NCBI RefSeq assembly: GCF_014837145.1
Contig: NZ_JACYFS010000005.1
Span: forward strand, 124,001 to 188,000
Source: Chryseobacterium caseinilyticum
GTDB taxonomy: Bacteria; Bacteroidota; Bacteroidia; Flavobacteriales; Weeksellaceae
DNA: 64,000 nt
Direction of reading: 5' to 3'
Positions 34,003-44,312 of this stretch are shown here, one piece after another. Below the pieces are notes generated by a model, which was not told where the DNA came from, ran no database searches, and saw only the letters and a program-made list of their open reading frames with translations. Each line of letters opens with the position of its first letter. Position 1 is the stretch's first letter. A program made the position numbers and the translations under genes.

Positions 34003-36039
34003 ATGCGAAAATTTACTACGTTTAAATTTCTGTTTTTCTTATCGATGATTTTTGGTGGGGCTCTAAACGCTCAGGATGCCGGAAAATTGGTCAAAAAGAA
34101 TGGAAATTTCCCAGTGAAAAATGCTGAAGAGCGATCACATTCCCATGGTTTCGATAGATGCTCTACAGATGAGTATGAACATTACCTGCAGACCAAATAT
34201 CCTAAAAGAATGTCAACTCAGGAGTTTGAAGCATGGTTGGCTCCGCTTGTAGAGCAGGCTAAAGCAAATAAATCTCAAACCGGAAATATTATTACAATTC
34301 CTGTGGTAATACATGTTATACACAGTGGACAGAATGTCGGTGCTGCTCCTAATATTACAGATAATCAGGTGATTTCACAAATTACTGTAATGAATAATGA
34401 TTTTAGAAGAATGGCGGGTACCCCAGGTTTCAATAGTAACGCTGTGGGTGCAGATACTCAGATTCAGTTTGCGTTGGCAAAAGTTGATCCTAATGGCAAT
34501 CCTACAAACGGAATCAACAGAGTGAATCTATGTCAAGATAGCTGGAATCAAGATGAGATTGATGATTATGTAAAGCCTACCACAATTTGGGATCCTACAC
34601 AATATATGAATATGTGGAGTGTTAATTTTTCAGATGGAGGGCTTTTGGGTTATGCACAATTTCCGTCAAACTCAGGTCTTGGTGGTCTTAATCCCAATGG
34701 TGGTTTAGCAAATACTGATGGTGTTGTAGCTAATTTCGCCACTTTTGGAAGCAGTACTTATAACGACGGTACATTTATGTTGTCCGCACCGTACGATAAA
34801 GGAAGAACGATGACACACGAAGTTGGTCACTTTTTAGGATTGAGACATATTTGGGGAGATACTTCATCTTGTGTTGTGAATGCTACAGACAGCAATAATG
34901 ATTTTTGTCTGGATACGCCGGCGGCCGCAGCACCAAATTTCAATTGCGTGACAATAGATTCTTGTCCTGCTAATCCTGGTAATGATATGATTGAAAATTA
35001 TATGGATTACACTGTTGATACCTGTATGAATATTTTTACAGTTAATCAGACAGCTAGATTAACAGCTGTGATGAATAATTCACCAAGAAGAAATACATTG
35101 AAAACTTCAACTAAAGATATTGCAATACCATTATTCGCTAATGACGCTGAAGTTAAGATTGATGGTGGTTGTGCAGTAGGAGTTTGCGGTGGAGGAGTTT
35201 TACGTTTAAGCCTATATAACAGAGGAACGGCAAATCTTACAAATGCAGTGATATCATACACTTTTGCTGGTGGAGCTGCACAAACTTATACATGGACCGG
35301 TAGTTTGGCACAAGATAAATTTAGCATAATTACTATTCCGGTTGATCCATCAGTACCTACTTCGGCAGTTACAACAACAATAACTTCTGTAAACGGTGGT
35401 GCAGATCAGAGAGCTTCAAATAATTCTTCTACAGGAACTTATACCAAACCAGCTACTCCGGATTATTACAATACTACGACAGTTAACTTTGCTCTTCAAA
35501 GAGATTTCTACGGTTCAGAAACTAAATGGACTTTAAAAAATGCCGCGGGTCAGGTACTTTATAGTGGTGGTCCCTATGCAGATTCAACAACTCCAGTTCT
35601 ACCTGCACTAATCTCTCAAACATGGACACTTCCTTTAGGTTGTTATGTATTTGCAATATCAGATGCATACGGTGATGGTCTTTCCAGCCTTGATGGCGGT
35701 TATGTAACCTTAACAACCAGTTCGGGAACTGTAATTTATAGTGGTAGTGATGCTATAGGAGGATATGCTACAAAAGCATTTACGAATCAGGTATTGTCTG
35801 TGAGTGATGTTAAAAAACCGACATTTAATATTTATCCAAACCCTGCAAGCGATGTATTAAATATTCAAAATGTTTCAGACAAAGCTACATTTGAAATTCA
35901 TAACGCAGTTGGTCAACTTGTAAAATCCGGTAAAATAGAAAACGGACAGGTGAAAGTTGCAGATTTTGTAAAGGGTGTATATGTAATCACTGTAAAAGAT
36001 AAAAATCTTACAGAGACACTTAAATTTATAAAAAAATAA
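34003..36039 (+). CDS. Secreted M43-family zinc metalloprotease with T9SS sorting domain (second copy)
   Basis: 678 residues from the ATG at 34003 (TTG at 33997 is the only codon upstream). A signal peptide (FKFLFFLSMIFGGALNAQ), a pro-region with RCSTDEYEHYLQTKYPKRM, an M43 domain with HEVGHFLGLRH near residue 270, NYMDYTVDTCM as the methionine turn, a beta domain, and a T9SS type A sorting domain (FNIYPNPASDVLN, GVYVITV). It is the tandem paralogue of the gene before it; most of the protease domain is shared and differences are concentrated in the insert after the zinc motif (SCVVNATDSNNDFCLDTP) and the beta domain. A -7 box TATATTTG lies at 33973-33980 but its -33 box is unclear. It has its own terminator. 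Confidence 0.92.
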   Translation: MRKFTTFKFLFFLSMIFGGALNAQDAGKLVKKNGNFPVKNAEERSHSHGFDRCSTDEYEHYLQTKYPKRMSTQEFEAWLAPLVEQAKANKSQTGNIITIPVVIHVIHSGQNVGAAPNITDNQVISQITVMNNDFRRMAGTPGFNSNAVGADTQIQFALAKVDPNGNPTNGINRVNLCQDSWNQDEIDDYVKPTTIWDPTQYMNMWSVNFSDGGLLGYAQFPSNSGLGGLNPNGGLANTDGVVANFATFGSSTYNDGTFMLSAPYDKGRTMTHEVGHFLGLRHIWGDTSSCVVNATDSNNDFCLDTPAAAAPNFNCVTIDSCPANPGNDMIENYMDYTVDTCMNIFTVNQTARLTAVMNNSPRRNTLKTSTKDIAIPLFANDAEVKIDGGCAVGVCGGGVLRLSLYNRGTANLTNAVISYTFAGGAAQTYTWTGSLAQDKFSIITIPVDPSVPTSAVTTTITSVNGGADQRASNNSSTGTYTKPATPDYYNTTTVNFALQRDFYGSETKWTLKNAAGQVLYSGGPYADSTTPVLPALISQTWTLPLGCYVFAISDAYGDGLSSLDGGYVTLTTSSGTVIYSGSDAIGGYATKAFTNQVLSVSDVKKPTFNIYPNPASDVLNIQNVSDKATFEIHNAVGQLVKSGKIENGQVKVADFVKGVYVITVKDKNLTETLKFIKK

Positions 36040-36060
36040 AAATCATTTTTTGATTATGAA

Positions 36061-36086
36061 AACCTCTGGATATCCAGGGGTTTTTT
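36061..36086 (+). terminator. Terminator after the second M43 protease gene
   Basis: AACCTCTGGAT pairs with ATCCAGGGGTT (G-U pairs allowed) and is followed by TTTT. Confidence 0.85.
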
Positions 36087-36207
36087 CGTTTAGATATGTA
36101 GCTAATGTATTTAAAATGTTAAATTACTAAATCTTATAAGTCAATTGTTGGATATTGCTTACATTTGGGAGGTAAAATTAATAAATAATTCAAAAATAGT
36201 TCATTTT

Positions 36208-39200
36208 ATGAAAAAATTGATTACTGCTTTGTTTTTGAGTGCTGTAAGTGGGGTTGCGTATTCGCAATGGAGTCCTGCTGCAGGCGCTTCGAAACGCAGT
36301 TCTAAAGCGGAAGTTGCTGAAATTGGAGGCCAATATCGCTTAGATCTGCCACAGTTACAGGCAAAACTGAAAAATGCTCAGGAGATGGGAGCTAATGCCA
36401 AGCCAGTTGAGATTTCTGTTCCGACAGTAAATGGGAAAATTGAAAGGTTTGCTGTTTATAGCTTTCCCGTAGTTGTAAAAGAGCTTGCAGATCAATATCA
36501 GCTTGGTTCTTATACTGGAGTTGGACTTGATGATCCCTCAAAAAACATAAGATTTTCTTTAGCACCAAACGATTTTCAATCGATGATCATTTCCGGAGAT
36601 CAATATGAATTTGTTGATGCATATGGACCGGATAAAACTTTGTACACAGTACATTTAAAGACGAAGAAAACTGGTGATAAAGCATTTGTCTGCTCTACAG
36701 ACGAAGGTCAGGCAGCTGTACAGCAAATCAAGGAAATGTCTAAAGCGGGAAGTTCTTTCACTAATCAGCTTTCAGATTACTCTAAAATGTCTGATAAGAA
36801 GTACAGAACCATGAGACTTGCAATGTCGGTTACAGGTGAGTATACGGCTTTTCACGGAGGTACTATTGCTGGTGCACTCACAGCAATTAATGCAACATTA
36901 ACAAGAGTAAATTTTGTGTTTGAGAAAGATTTTGCATTGCATTTAAACCTGCAGAATTATACAAATGTAATATTTACAGATCCAAATAGTGATCCATATT
37001 CTATTCCTTCTGTAGGTACAGCTAATACAAATTCAAACAACGCTAATGGCTGGAATATTCAGCTTCAGCAAACGTTAAGTGTAAATGTTGGAAATGCCAA
37101 TTATGACATCGGTCACTTGTTCGGTGATTCCGGTGGTGGAGGAAATGCGGGTTGTATAGGATGTGTCTGCATAAACCCAACAGGAACGCCAGCGACATCA
37201 TTATCCAAGCAAAAAGGTTCAGGATTTACCTCTCCTGCAAATGCAATTCCACAAGGCGATTTATTTGATATAGACTATGTTGCACATGAAATTGGCCACC
37301 AGCTGGGAGCAAACCATACCTTCTCTATGTCAATCGAGGGTACCGGTGTAAATGTAGAGCCGGGTTCAGGATCTACAATTATGGGATATGCAGGAATTAC
37401 AGGTGGCCCTGCCACTGATGTACAGCTAAATTCTGATGCATATTTTCATAAAGTAAGTATCAGCCAGGTTCAGGCTAATTTAATTTCAAAAACTTGTGAC
37501 GTCGAAGCGACCGTAGCTAATGATGCTCCTGTTATTGCTGCTTTACCTACCTATACAATTCCTAAAGGTACGGCGTTTGTTTTAACAGCTTCTGCCACTG
37601 ATGCCCAGAATGATCCATTGACTTATACCTGGGAGCAGGTCAATAGCGGTACTACTTCTACAGAAACAACAAATTCAAGTAATTTAGGTACGAACACTTA
37701 TGGTGCTGCATTCAGATCATTAACCCCAACAGCAAGTCCAACCCGTTATTTTCCTAAATTGTCATCTGTTCTAAATGGTGTTTTGGATAATTCAAATAAT
37801 GGATGGGAATCTGTACCAATGGTCGCAAGATCTATGAAATTTGCTGTTACTGTAAGAGATAATCATCCTATTTCAACTCAACAGCAGACACAGTTTGCAG
37901 AGCAGACTATCAACGCAGGTGATGACGGACCTTTTATTATCAATACACAATTTGCAGATACAGCAGCACCTACTAACGTAACCTGGAATGTTGTAAATAC
38001 GACAGCAGCACCTTATAATGTTGCCAATGTAAAAATTGACTATACAACTGATCCTACAGGTGCAACATGGGTTACACTTCTGGCTTCAACTCCGAATGAC
38101 GGTAATGAAAATATTACTTTCCCTGCCTCATTAAACGGTCAGACTGTCAAATTAAGGATTTCAGCTATAGGAAATGTTTTCTATGCTGTAAAATCTGTAC
38201 AGGTTGCTGCTTTTGCTCCTTGTACCAGTGCTGCTCCTACAGGAATAACAGTTAGTGCAATTACAACCAGCGGTGCTACAGTAACCTGGTCACCGTTTGT
38301 AAATGCTACTTACGTTATCCGATATAGAATTGTAGGTTCTTCTACATGGCAACAAACAACATCAACCGTAGCTACTGTAAATCTTACAGGGTTAAATGAT
38401 GGTGCGAATTACGAAGTTCAGGTAGCTGCAGTTTGTTCAGGGGTTACAGGTACATACTCGCCTTCAACTAATTTTACAACATCTCAGATACCGTACTGTG
38501 CGGCAGCAAGCACGACTTTTACTTCAAATTACATATCAAATCTTACACTAGCTCTTGTAAATAATACAACAACAGGATCTACCTATTCTAATTTTACAAC
38601 AAATGCCGCATTACAAGTTGCTTTAGCACCGAACAGCAGTAATAATTCAATAAGTGTTTCTCTTACAAAAACAGCAACAGCTACATCATTAAATGGAATG
38701 GCCGTATGGATTGATTTTAATAGAAACGGTATATTTGAAGCGTCAGAAAGAGTATTAAATCTTCCTGCAACTTTATTGGCTGTTGGAACAACTCCTGTTA
38801 CAGGTACTTTCGCTGTTCCTGCATCAGCTCAACTGAATGCGCCTCTCAGATTGAGAATTGTAAATGTTCTGCTAACGCCTGAATCTATTGGTGCAAGTAT
38901 TCCGGAATCATTTGCATGCGGAACTTTCCCTAGTGGTGAAGTAGAAGATTATAATGTTATTGTAGATACTAATTTAGGAACACGCGAAACAGCATTAACT
39001 CAAAACAATATTCAGGTTTACCCTAACCCTGCAACTGAGGTTTTAAACATCACAAAAGTTTCAGAAAAGGCTAAATTTGAAATTTACAGTGCGGTTGGGC
39101 AATTGGTAAAATCCGGAAATATTGCCAATAATCAGGTAAGAGTAGCCGAATTGGTAAAAGGTACATATCTGATAACAATTAAAGATAAAGACATTACAGA

Positions 39201-39225
39201 GACCGTTAAGTTTATAAAAAAATAA
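36208..39225 (+). CDS. Secreted reprolysin-like metalloprotease with fibronectin III, GEVED and T9SS sorting domains
   Basis: 1005 residues from the ATG at 36208; the frame is open from 36145, but the real signal peptide begins at 36208 (LITALFLSAVSGVAYSQ), and a possible -7 box TACATTTG (36160-36167) lies before it. After a pro-region of about 180 residues the metzincin domain carries HEIGHQLGANHTF near 359 and GSTIMGYAG as its methionine turn. Then come beta domains, a fibronectin type III domain (VSAITTSGATVTWSPF, about 680-770), a GEVED domain (GMAVWIDFNRNGIFEASER, with SGEVEDYNV) and a C-terminal T9SS sorting domain (IQVYPNPATEVLN) near 934. Such proteins are secreted and degrade host or environmental protein. 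It is one of four T9SS genes in a row. Confidence 0.9.
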   Translation: MKKLITALFLSAVSGVAYSQWSPAAGASKRSSKAEVAEIGGQYRLDLPQLQAKLKNAQEMGANAKPVEISVPTVNGKIERFAVYSFPVVVKELADQYQLGSYTGVGLDDPSKNIRFSLAPNDFQSMIISGDQYEFVDAYGPDKTLYTVHLKTKKTGDKAFVCSTDEGQAAVQQIKEMSKAGSSFTNQLSDYSKMSDKKYRTMRLAMSVTGEYTAFHGGTIAGALTAINATLTRVNFVFEKDFALHLNLQNYTNVIFTDPNSDPYSIPSVGTANTNSNNANGWNIQLQQTLSVNVGNANYDIGHLFGDSGGGGNAGCIGCVCINPTGTPATSLSKQKGSGFTSPANAIPQGDLFDIDYVAHEIGHQLGANHTFSMSIEGTGVNVEPGSGSTIMGYAGITGGPATDVQLNSDAYFHKVSISQVQANLISKTCDVEATVANDAPVIAALPTYTIPKGTAFVLTASATDAQNDPLTYTWEQVNSGTTSTETTNSSNLGTNTYGAAFRSLTPTASPTRYFPKLSSVLNGVLDNSNNGWESVPMVARSMKFAVTVRDNHPISTQQQTQFAEQTINAGDDGPFIINTQFADTAAPTNVTWNVVNTTAAPYNVANVKIDYTTDPTGATWVTLLASTPNDGNENITFPASLNGQTVKLRISAIGNVFYAVKSVQVAAFAPCTSAAPTGITVSAITTSGATVTWSPFVNATYVIRYRIVGSSTWQQTTSTVATVNLTGLNDGANYEVQVAAVCSGVTGTYSPSTNFTTSQIPYCAAASTTFTSNYISNLTLALVNNTTTGSTYSNFTTNAALQVALAPNSSNNSISVSLTKTATATSLNGMAVWIDFNRNGIFEASERVLNLPATLLAVGTTPVTGTFAVPASAQLNAPLRLRIVNVLLTPESIGASIPESFACGTFPSGEVEDYNVIVDTNLGTRETALTQNNIQVYPNPATEVLNITKVSEKAKFEIYSAVGQLVKSGNIANNQVRVAELVKGTYLITIKDKDITETVKFIKK

Positions 39226-39244
39226 ATTTTCTCTATAATTATTT

Positions 39245-39273
39245 AAAACCTCAGAAATCTCTGAGGTTTTTTT
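39245..39273 (+). terminator. Terminator after the reprolysin-like protease gene
   Basis: AAAACCTCAG pairs with CTGAGGTTTT around AAATCT, followed by T residues. Confidence 0.88.
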
Positions 39274-39597
39274 GTTTGAAATATTCTGATCAAACCTTTT
39301 GAAACGCTTGAGTATTCACACTTTAATAAAAATATAATTTATTATTCAAATGTTATTTATTGCTTTTAATAAAATTTTCGCAAAATAATATATTTAAATT
39401 TTATGATAATTGTTAAAAATGTTTAGATTTGTATCTAATATAAAATTTTATAGCCTATGAAGAAATTCTTTACATTTTACTCTTTTCAACACAAAAAAAA
39501 TTTAAAACAAACTCTTTGTTTTAAATAGTTCAAACAATTTTATCTTTACAACTATGTATAATTCTTGTTATCCTTTTGGATATAAATATTTAAAAAT
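39274..39597. other. A/T-rich intergenic region before the fibronectin-rich gene
   Basis: The 324 bp are strongly A/T-rich. The region holds the promoter at 39515-39548 and a 23-codon frame at 39457 (opening MKKFFTFYSF) that has a possible -7 box TAGATTTG at 39424-39431 but no other support. I see no RNA gene or clear hairpin. Confidence 0.5.
39515..39548 (+). promoter_or_regulatory. Promoter of the 1280-residue secreted protein gene
   Basis: TTTG (39515-39518), a 22-bp spacer and TATCTTTA (39541-39548), one mismatch from the -7 consensus. The ATG is 50 bp downstream. Confidence 0.6.
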
Positions 39598-42500
39598 ATG
39601 AAGAAGATTTTACTACTTTTTTCATTAATACTGGCATTTTTTACAAATGCGCAGGTAAGCACTTACAGTTTTGTGCAGTCTACAGGGACTTACACACCAC
39701 TCACAGGTGCTACAGTTTTGGCAACAGCAACTTCGTCAAATTCATTGGATAATGCTGTTTATCCTGTGACATTACCTTTTCCTATTTCGTTTAATGGAGT
39801 AAATTACTCTGCATTGAATGTATCTACGAATGGTTTTATAACATTTGGTGCTACAGTGCCGGGAACTGCAACATACAGTCCTATATCAAGCACTGAAACT
39901 TACTCAGGTGCAGTTTCTGCATTTGGTAGAGATCTGAATACCATGTTTAACATTACCAACGTTACTGGTGATATTAGCTGGGGAGTTGTTGGTACAGCTC
40001 CCAACAGGGAGATTGTAATTCAATGGAAAGACTTCAGACCTACTTATACAACTTCAACTACAGCTGCTTATGCTTTCTCTTTTCAGATTAGATTGAGAGA
40101 AACTACAGGTACTATTGCTGCAGTTTATACAAAAGGAGCATATCTGGTTGGAACTACAACCTACAGTAGTACAGCTCAGGTAGGACTAAGAGGCACAAGC
40201 AATGCTGATTTCAATAATCGTAATAACTCAACAACTGTGCTTTATACTGCTTCTACAGCAGGAACGGGAAATGCAAACTCACAGGCGTTCAACACTACAG
40301 CCGCAACACCGGGTATGCCCAGTGATGGCCTTACGTACACATGGACACCGCCGAGCTGTTTTGCTCCAACAGCACTTAATGTGATTTCTTCAGCTCCTAC
40401 AAGTGCAACAATAGGATGGGCTACCCCTACGGTAGTACCAGGTGCGGGGTATGATATTTATTATACCACATCTGCAACACCTCCTACTGCAGGAACAACA
40501 CCTAATCAGACGGGTGTTACCGGAACTTCAACTGTAATCTCTCCTTTATTACCAGCTACTACATATTATGTATGGATAAGAGCAAGGTGTAGTGCATCAG
40601 ATTTAAGTGGATGGACATCTATCTCATTTGTTACTCCTTGTGTGCCAGTAACAGTTTTACCTTGGACGGAAAACTTTGATGCGATGACTACTTTAGGTGC
40701 TGGGGTTCTTCCACCTTGTTGGAAAAATATTTCAGGTACATACGCATGGACTACAGCAAATGCTGCATCCACAACATTTAATATGCCAAGGTCTACTCCA
40801 AACTATGTAAGAATACAGTATGGAAATACTAATGCCAGTCAGCTTTGGACTCCGGCATTTAACTTGACTGCCGGTGTAACTTATGAATATTCGTTCTACT
40901 ATAATACCAATGGAACAACTAGTTCTTACATTGGATTTACCGGGAACGTATTAGTGAATACATCTCAGTCAAGTACTGGTGCTACTAATTTAGGAACCTT
41001 TATTACTGCAACGCAGGGTACAAGTAATTATGTTCAGTATAAAGTCTATTTTACACCGACTACAACTGCAGCATATAATTTTGGAGTAAATTCCTCATCT
41101 ACAGGTGCACCATGGTATTTAGGTTTAGATGATTTCAAATTAAGAGTAGCTCCTTCGTGTCTGGATCCTCAAGGTTTCACCGTAGTGAGTACAACTACTA
41201 CAAGTACAACAGTACAATGGACAGTATCAAATCCTGCACCAGCAAACGGATATGATATCTATTACAGTACAAACCCTGCAACTCCGCTTGCAACGGTTAT
41301 TCCTCAGTACGTAGGGGTTGCTGGTCCAACTCAGTTAATTAACAACCTTTTGCCAAGTACAACCTATTATATTTGGATTAGAGCGAAGTGTAGTCCAACA
41401 AGTATTGGTGACTGGACGGGACCTCTTTCAATATATACAAACTATTGTGTGCCTTCTGGTGGAACTTCTTCTACAACGTATTATTTAAATAATATAAACA
41501 CCGGAACATCAGGTTTTACGAATATTGCTTATACTGCAAATTCTTATACTGCTTATGTGAATAATTCTGCACAAAGTTTCTCTGTATTGCCAGGAAATTC
41601 TGTGACTGTCAATTTAGCAACACCTTCTGGAACGCACTATTATCATGCTTGGGTTGACTGGAATCAAAATATGGTATTTGATGCAAATGAAAGTGTATAT
41701 ACTCCTACAGGATATCTTACATCGGTATCTTTTCCTATAAGCTCAGTGGGTAGACCTTCTGGTTCTTATAGAGTAAGATTCGCTTCAAACTGGCTGGGTG
41801 CAGTTACCCCTTGTGGTCCTGCAGCTTATGGAAACTATGTTGATTATACATTTATAATCAGACCATGTTCTACAACTGCTCCTACAAACGTAACTGTTAC
41901 TAATATTAATCATATATCAGCTCAGGTAAACTGGACTCAGTCACCGGATAACTTAAGCTATAAAGTGTACTGGAGAGAAGCAGGATTAACGACATGGCCA
42001 AATTCGTCACCAATATTAAATCCTCCAACTACATCCTTTGTAATAAATACTGGTTTACAGCCGGCTAAGAATTATGAAGTGAAAGTTGTAGCGCTTTGTA
42101 ATGCCAATGAAGGTGCAGCACCATCAATTCCATTCTCTACAACTTGTGATCCTACACCTCCAAATGTTGTTGTAAGCAATGTAGCTTCAAATTCTGCATT
42201 AGCAACATGGGGGCCTTTAGTGATCAGTGCTGTTTATGAAATCAGATGGAGAGAAGTAGGTACACCGGGCTGGTTTACTCCACAGACTACTGGAGGAACT
42301 ACTCCTCAACCTCCATTGAATAGTTATTTAATGCAAGGTTTAGAGTCTTATAAAAGTTATGAAGTACAGGTTAGAACTATTTGTGTTGGTTCAACTGTAG
42401 GAAACCCATGGTCTAATCCACAAGTGTTTACAACAGTGAGAGTTTGTTCAATTCCGCCGCCGGGATTAACTATTACTCAACTGAACCCTACAAGTGCTGA

Positions 42501-43440
42501 AGTGACCTGGGAACCTTATACTGGTACTGGTGCTACAAACAGCTATATCTTGAGATACAGAAAAGTAGGAATTCCTAGCTGGACGAATATCAATGTTAAT
42601 AATGCCAACACTTATACTATTAATGGTTTATTGGAATTAACTAAATACGAAATGCAGGTAGCGAACGTTTGTACCGGTACACCGGGTAACTTTACTCCAC
42701 TGTACTACTTTACTACTCCTACAGTAACCTACTGTCAAACGGGAGGAACTCCTGGAGGACCAGATTATATCAACAAAGTTACAGTTACTCCTTATCAGGG
42801 TGCAGCATTTGTGAATCCTTCTGTAAATCTTGGATATCAATACTATACAGCTAACGCGGATGGTAAGCAGATTGTTTTGGTTCAGGGAAGTCAGGGTAAC
42901 GTTGTTAAAATTGATAAAACTTCATCTTCAGGTTCTAATACCGGAGTAGCAGTTTGGATCGACTTTAACAGAAACGGATACTTTGATGTAAACGAAAAAA
43001 TTCTTTCAAACGGACCAAACACTGCAGACACTGCAAGTGCATCATTTACAGTTCCTGATGATGCTTTCGTAAGCTTGACAGATTACAAGTATGTAATGAT
43101 GAGAGTAGCTATGCAAAAAGACGGTATTCCTGTAAACTGTACCAATTTTGCAAACGGTGAGGTTGAAGATTATATGGTGAGAATCGTTAAAAAACCAGTA
43201 ATCAATCCTCTTAACCAGACAGATATTATGATTTACCCTAACCCGGTAGCGACTGTACTGAACGTGAAAAACATTAGCAAAAAAGCTAATTTCAAAATTT
43301 ACAGTTCGTCAGGTCAGTTAATCTCAAATGGATTGATCTTAAACAATAAGATTGACGTTAGCGGATTGATCAACGGACTTTACGTGATTGAATTGGTTGA
43401 TGGCGACAAAACAGTTCAGAAGAAATTTATTAAAGAATAA
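39598..43440 (+). CDS. Large secreted fibronectin type III / GEVED protein with T9SS sorting domain
   Basis: 1280 residues without a protease motif. A signal peptide (ILLLFSLILAFFTNAQ) is followed by a beta-sandwich (LNVSTNGFITFG) to about 250. The first fibronectin III domain (about 255-345, TSATIGWATP) is followed by a carbohydrate-binding-like domain (WTENFDAMTT), then fibronectin III (about 520-605), GEVED (about 610-750, AWVDWNQNMVFDANES), three more fibronectin III domains (about 750-1045), a second GEVED (VAVWIDFNRNGYFDVNEK, GEVEDYMVR) and a T9SS sorting domain (IMIYPNPVATVLN) near 1209. The repeats and the missing catalytic domain suggest an adhesin or a matrix-binding surface protein; that is inference. 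It is the last of the four T9SS cargo genes and has its own promoter and terminator. Confidence 0.9.
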   Translation: MKKILLLFSLILAFFTNAQVSTYSFVQSTGTYTPLTGATVLATATSSNSLDNAVYPVTLPFPISFNGVNYSALNVSTNGFITFGATVPGTATYSPISSTETYSGAVSAFGRDLNTMFNITNVTGDISWGVVGTAPNREIVIQWKDFRPTYTTSTTAAYAFSFQIRLRETTGTIAAVYTKGAYLVGTTTYSSTAQVGLRGTSNADFNNRNNSTTVLYTASTAGTGNANSQAFNTTAATPGMPSDGLTYTWTPPSCFAPTALNVISSAPTSATIGWATPTVVPGAGYDIYYTTSATPPTAGTTPNQTGVTGTSTVISPLLPATTYYVWIRARCSASDLSGWTSISFVTPCVPVTVLPWTENFDAMTTLGAGVLPPCWKNISGTYAWTTANAASTTFNMPRSTPNYVRIQYGNTNASQLWTPAFNLTAGVTYEYSFYYNTNGTTSSYIGFTGNVLVNTSQSSTGATNLGTFITATQGTSNYVQYKVYFTPTTTAAYNFGVNSSSTGAPWYLGLDDFKLRVAPSCLDPQGFTVVSTTTTSTTVQWTVSNPAPANGYDIYYSTNPATPLATVIPQYVGVAGPTQLINNLLPSTTYYIWIRAKCSPTSIGDWTGPLSIYTNYCVPSGGTSSTTYYLNNINTGTSGFTNIAYTANSYTAYVNNSAQSFSVLPGNSVTVNLATPSGTHYYHAWVDWNQNMVFDANESVYTPTGYLTSVSFPISSVGRPSGSYRVRFASNWLGAVTPCGPAAYGNYVDYTFIIRPCSTTAPTNVTVTNINHISAQVNWTQSPDNLSYKVYWREAGLTTWPNSSPILNPPTTSFVINTGLQPAKNYEVKVVALCNANEGAAPSIPFSTTCDPTPPNVVVSNVASNSALATWGPLVISAVYEIRWREVGTPGWFTPQTTGGTTPQPPLNSYLMQGLESYKSYEVQVRTICVGSTVGNPWSNPQVFTTVRVCSIPPPGLTITQLNPTSAEVTWEPYTGTGATNSYILRYRKVGIPSWTNINVNNANTYTINGLLELTKYEMQVANVCTGTPGNFTPLYYFTTPTVTYCQTGGTPGGPDYINKVTVTPYQGAAFVNPSVNLGYQYYTANADGKQIVLVQGSQGNVVKIDKTSSSGSNTGVAVWIDFNRNGYFDVNEKILSNGPNTADTASASFTVPDDAFVSLTDYKYVMMRVAMQKDGIPVNCTNFANGEVEDYMVRIVKKPVINPLNQTDIMIYPNPVATVLNVKNISKKANFKIYSSSGQLISNGLILNNKIDVSGLINGLYVIELVDGDKTVQKKFIKE

Positions 43441-43460
43441 TAAATTAAATTTTAAAATAG

Positions 43461-43493
43461 AACAGGCTCTCAGAAATGGGAGCCTGTTTTTTT
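43461..43493 (+). terminator. Terminator after the fibronectin-rich gene
   Basis: AACAGGCTC pairs with GAGCCTGTT around a 10-base loop, followed by a T run. Confidence 0.9.
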
Positions 43494-43630
43494 AGCAAAT
43501 AATTCTTAGTTCTAAAAGATTTGTTTAATTAAGACAGTTGTAAACATCTACGCATAACGATTTGTGCCATCGACGAGATTGAGTATAGAATTAGAATCAA
43601 AAGTAAAAATGATTAGTACTATAACTCACA

Positions 43631-43664
43631 AAAAATCCCGCTGAAAATTTTCAGCGGGATTTTT
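43631..43664 (-). terminator. Bidirectional terminator after coaE
   Basis: A perfect palindrome with 17-base arms; the stem core is TCCCGCTGAAAA against TTTTCAGCGGGA, with A and T tracts on both sides. It lies just after the coaE stop on the minus strand. Confidence 0.92.
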
Positions 43665-43667
43665 TGT

Positions 43668-44303
43668 TTATTCAATTTCAAAAATGACTTTTTCAGTTTG
43701 ATCTTTCAAATCGTCAAGATTGGTGTTGTTGTAAATGATACAATCTGCCAGCTTGATCTTTTCCTTTTCGGGCATTTGCTTTTCCATCACGGTCTGTACT
43801 TCACGGTAGGTTTTTCCGTCTCTGTCCATCACTCTTTTTATTCTGATATTGTCTTCTGCAGTAACCAAAATTGAGCGGTGACATTGTCTGTTTAATTTTA
43901 ATTCAAACAACAGAGCGGTTTCTTTAAAAACCAAATACTTCTTCTGATCTTTTACCCATTCTTCAAAATCAATACGCACAGCGGGATGAATAATTTCATT
44001 CAGTGCCTGAAGCAGTTCATTATCGTTAAAAACTATTTCTGACACAAATTTACGGTCGTAAAGTCCTTTATCATCATAGGCTTGCTGACCGAGGAGTGCT
44101 TTAATTTTTAATTTTAAATCTTCATTGTCATTCACGATGTCTTTCGCGCGGTCATCCGAATAATACACCGGAAATCCACAGTCTTCAATGAATTTGGCAA
44201 CGGTTGTTTTTCCAGAACCGATTCCTCCTGTCAGACCAATAATTTTGGGAGCAGATAAGGGATCGGGGTCGTTTTTCTGATTTTCTGAATTCAATTCTTC
44301 CAT
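43668..44303 (-). CDS. coaE: Dephospho-CoA kinase
   Basis: 211 residues. CoaE catalyses the last step of coenzyme A synthesis, ATP-dependent phosphorylation of dephospho-CoA. The P-loop GGIGSGKT is at residues 26-33, followed by VYYSDDRAKDIV (the conserved D residues near the substrate), EIIHPAVR and TALLFELKL. An N-terminal extension of about 20 residues (MEELNSENQKNDPDPLSAP) precedes the usual IIGLTGG start; no internal methionine gives a better start, so the extension is kept. The upstream gene of the same strand is a metallo-hydrolase, 9 bp away, so they probably share a transcript. Confidence 0.94.
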   Translation of the reverse strand: MEELNSENQKNDPDPLSAPKIIGLTGGIGSGKTTVAKFIEDCGFPVYYSDDRAKDIVNDNEDLKLKIKALLGQQAYDDKGLYDRKFVSEIVFNDNELLQALNEIIHPAVRIDFEEWVKDQKKYLVFKETALLFELKLNRQCHRSILVTAEDNIRIKRVMDRDGKTYREVQTVMEKQMPEKEKIKLADCIIYNNTNLDDLKDQTEKVIFEIE

Positions 44304-44312
44304 AGCTAAAAA

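Noticed and set aside
39457..39528. A 23-codon small gene before the fibronectin-rich gene
   Set aside because: It begins like a signal peptide but ends after 23 codons in A/T-rich DNA, with only a partial promoter match.
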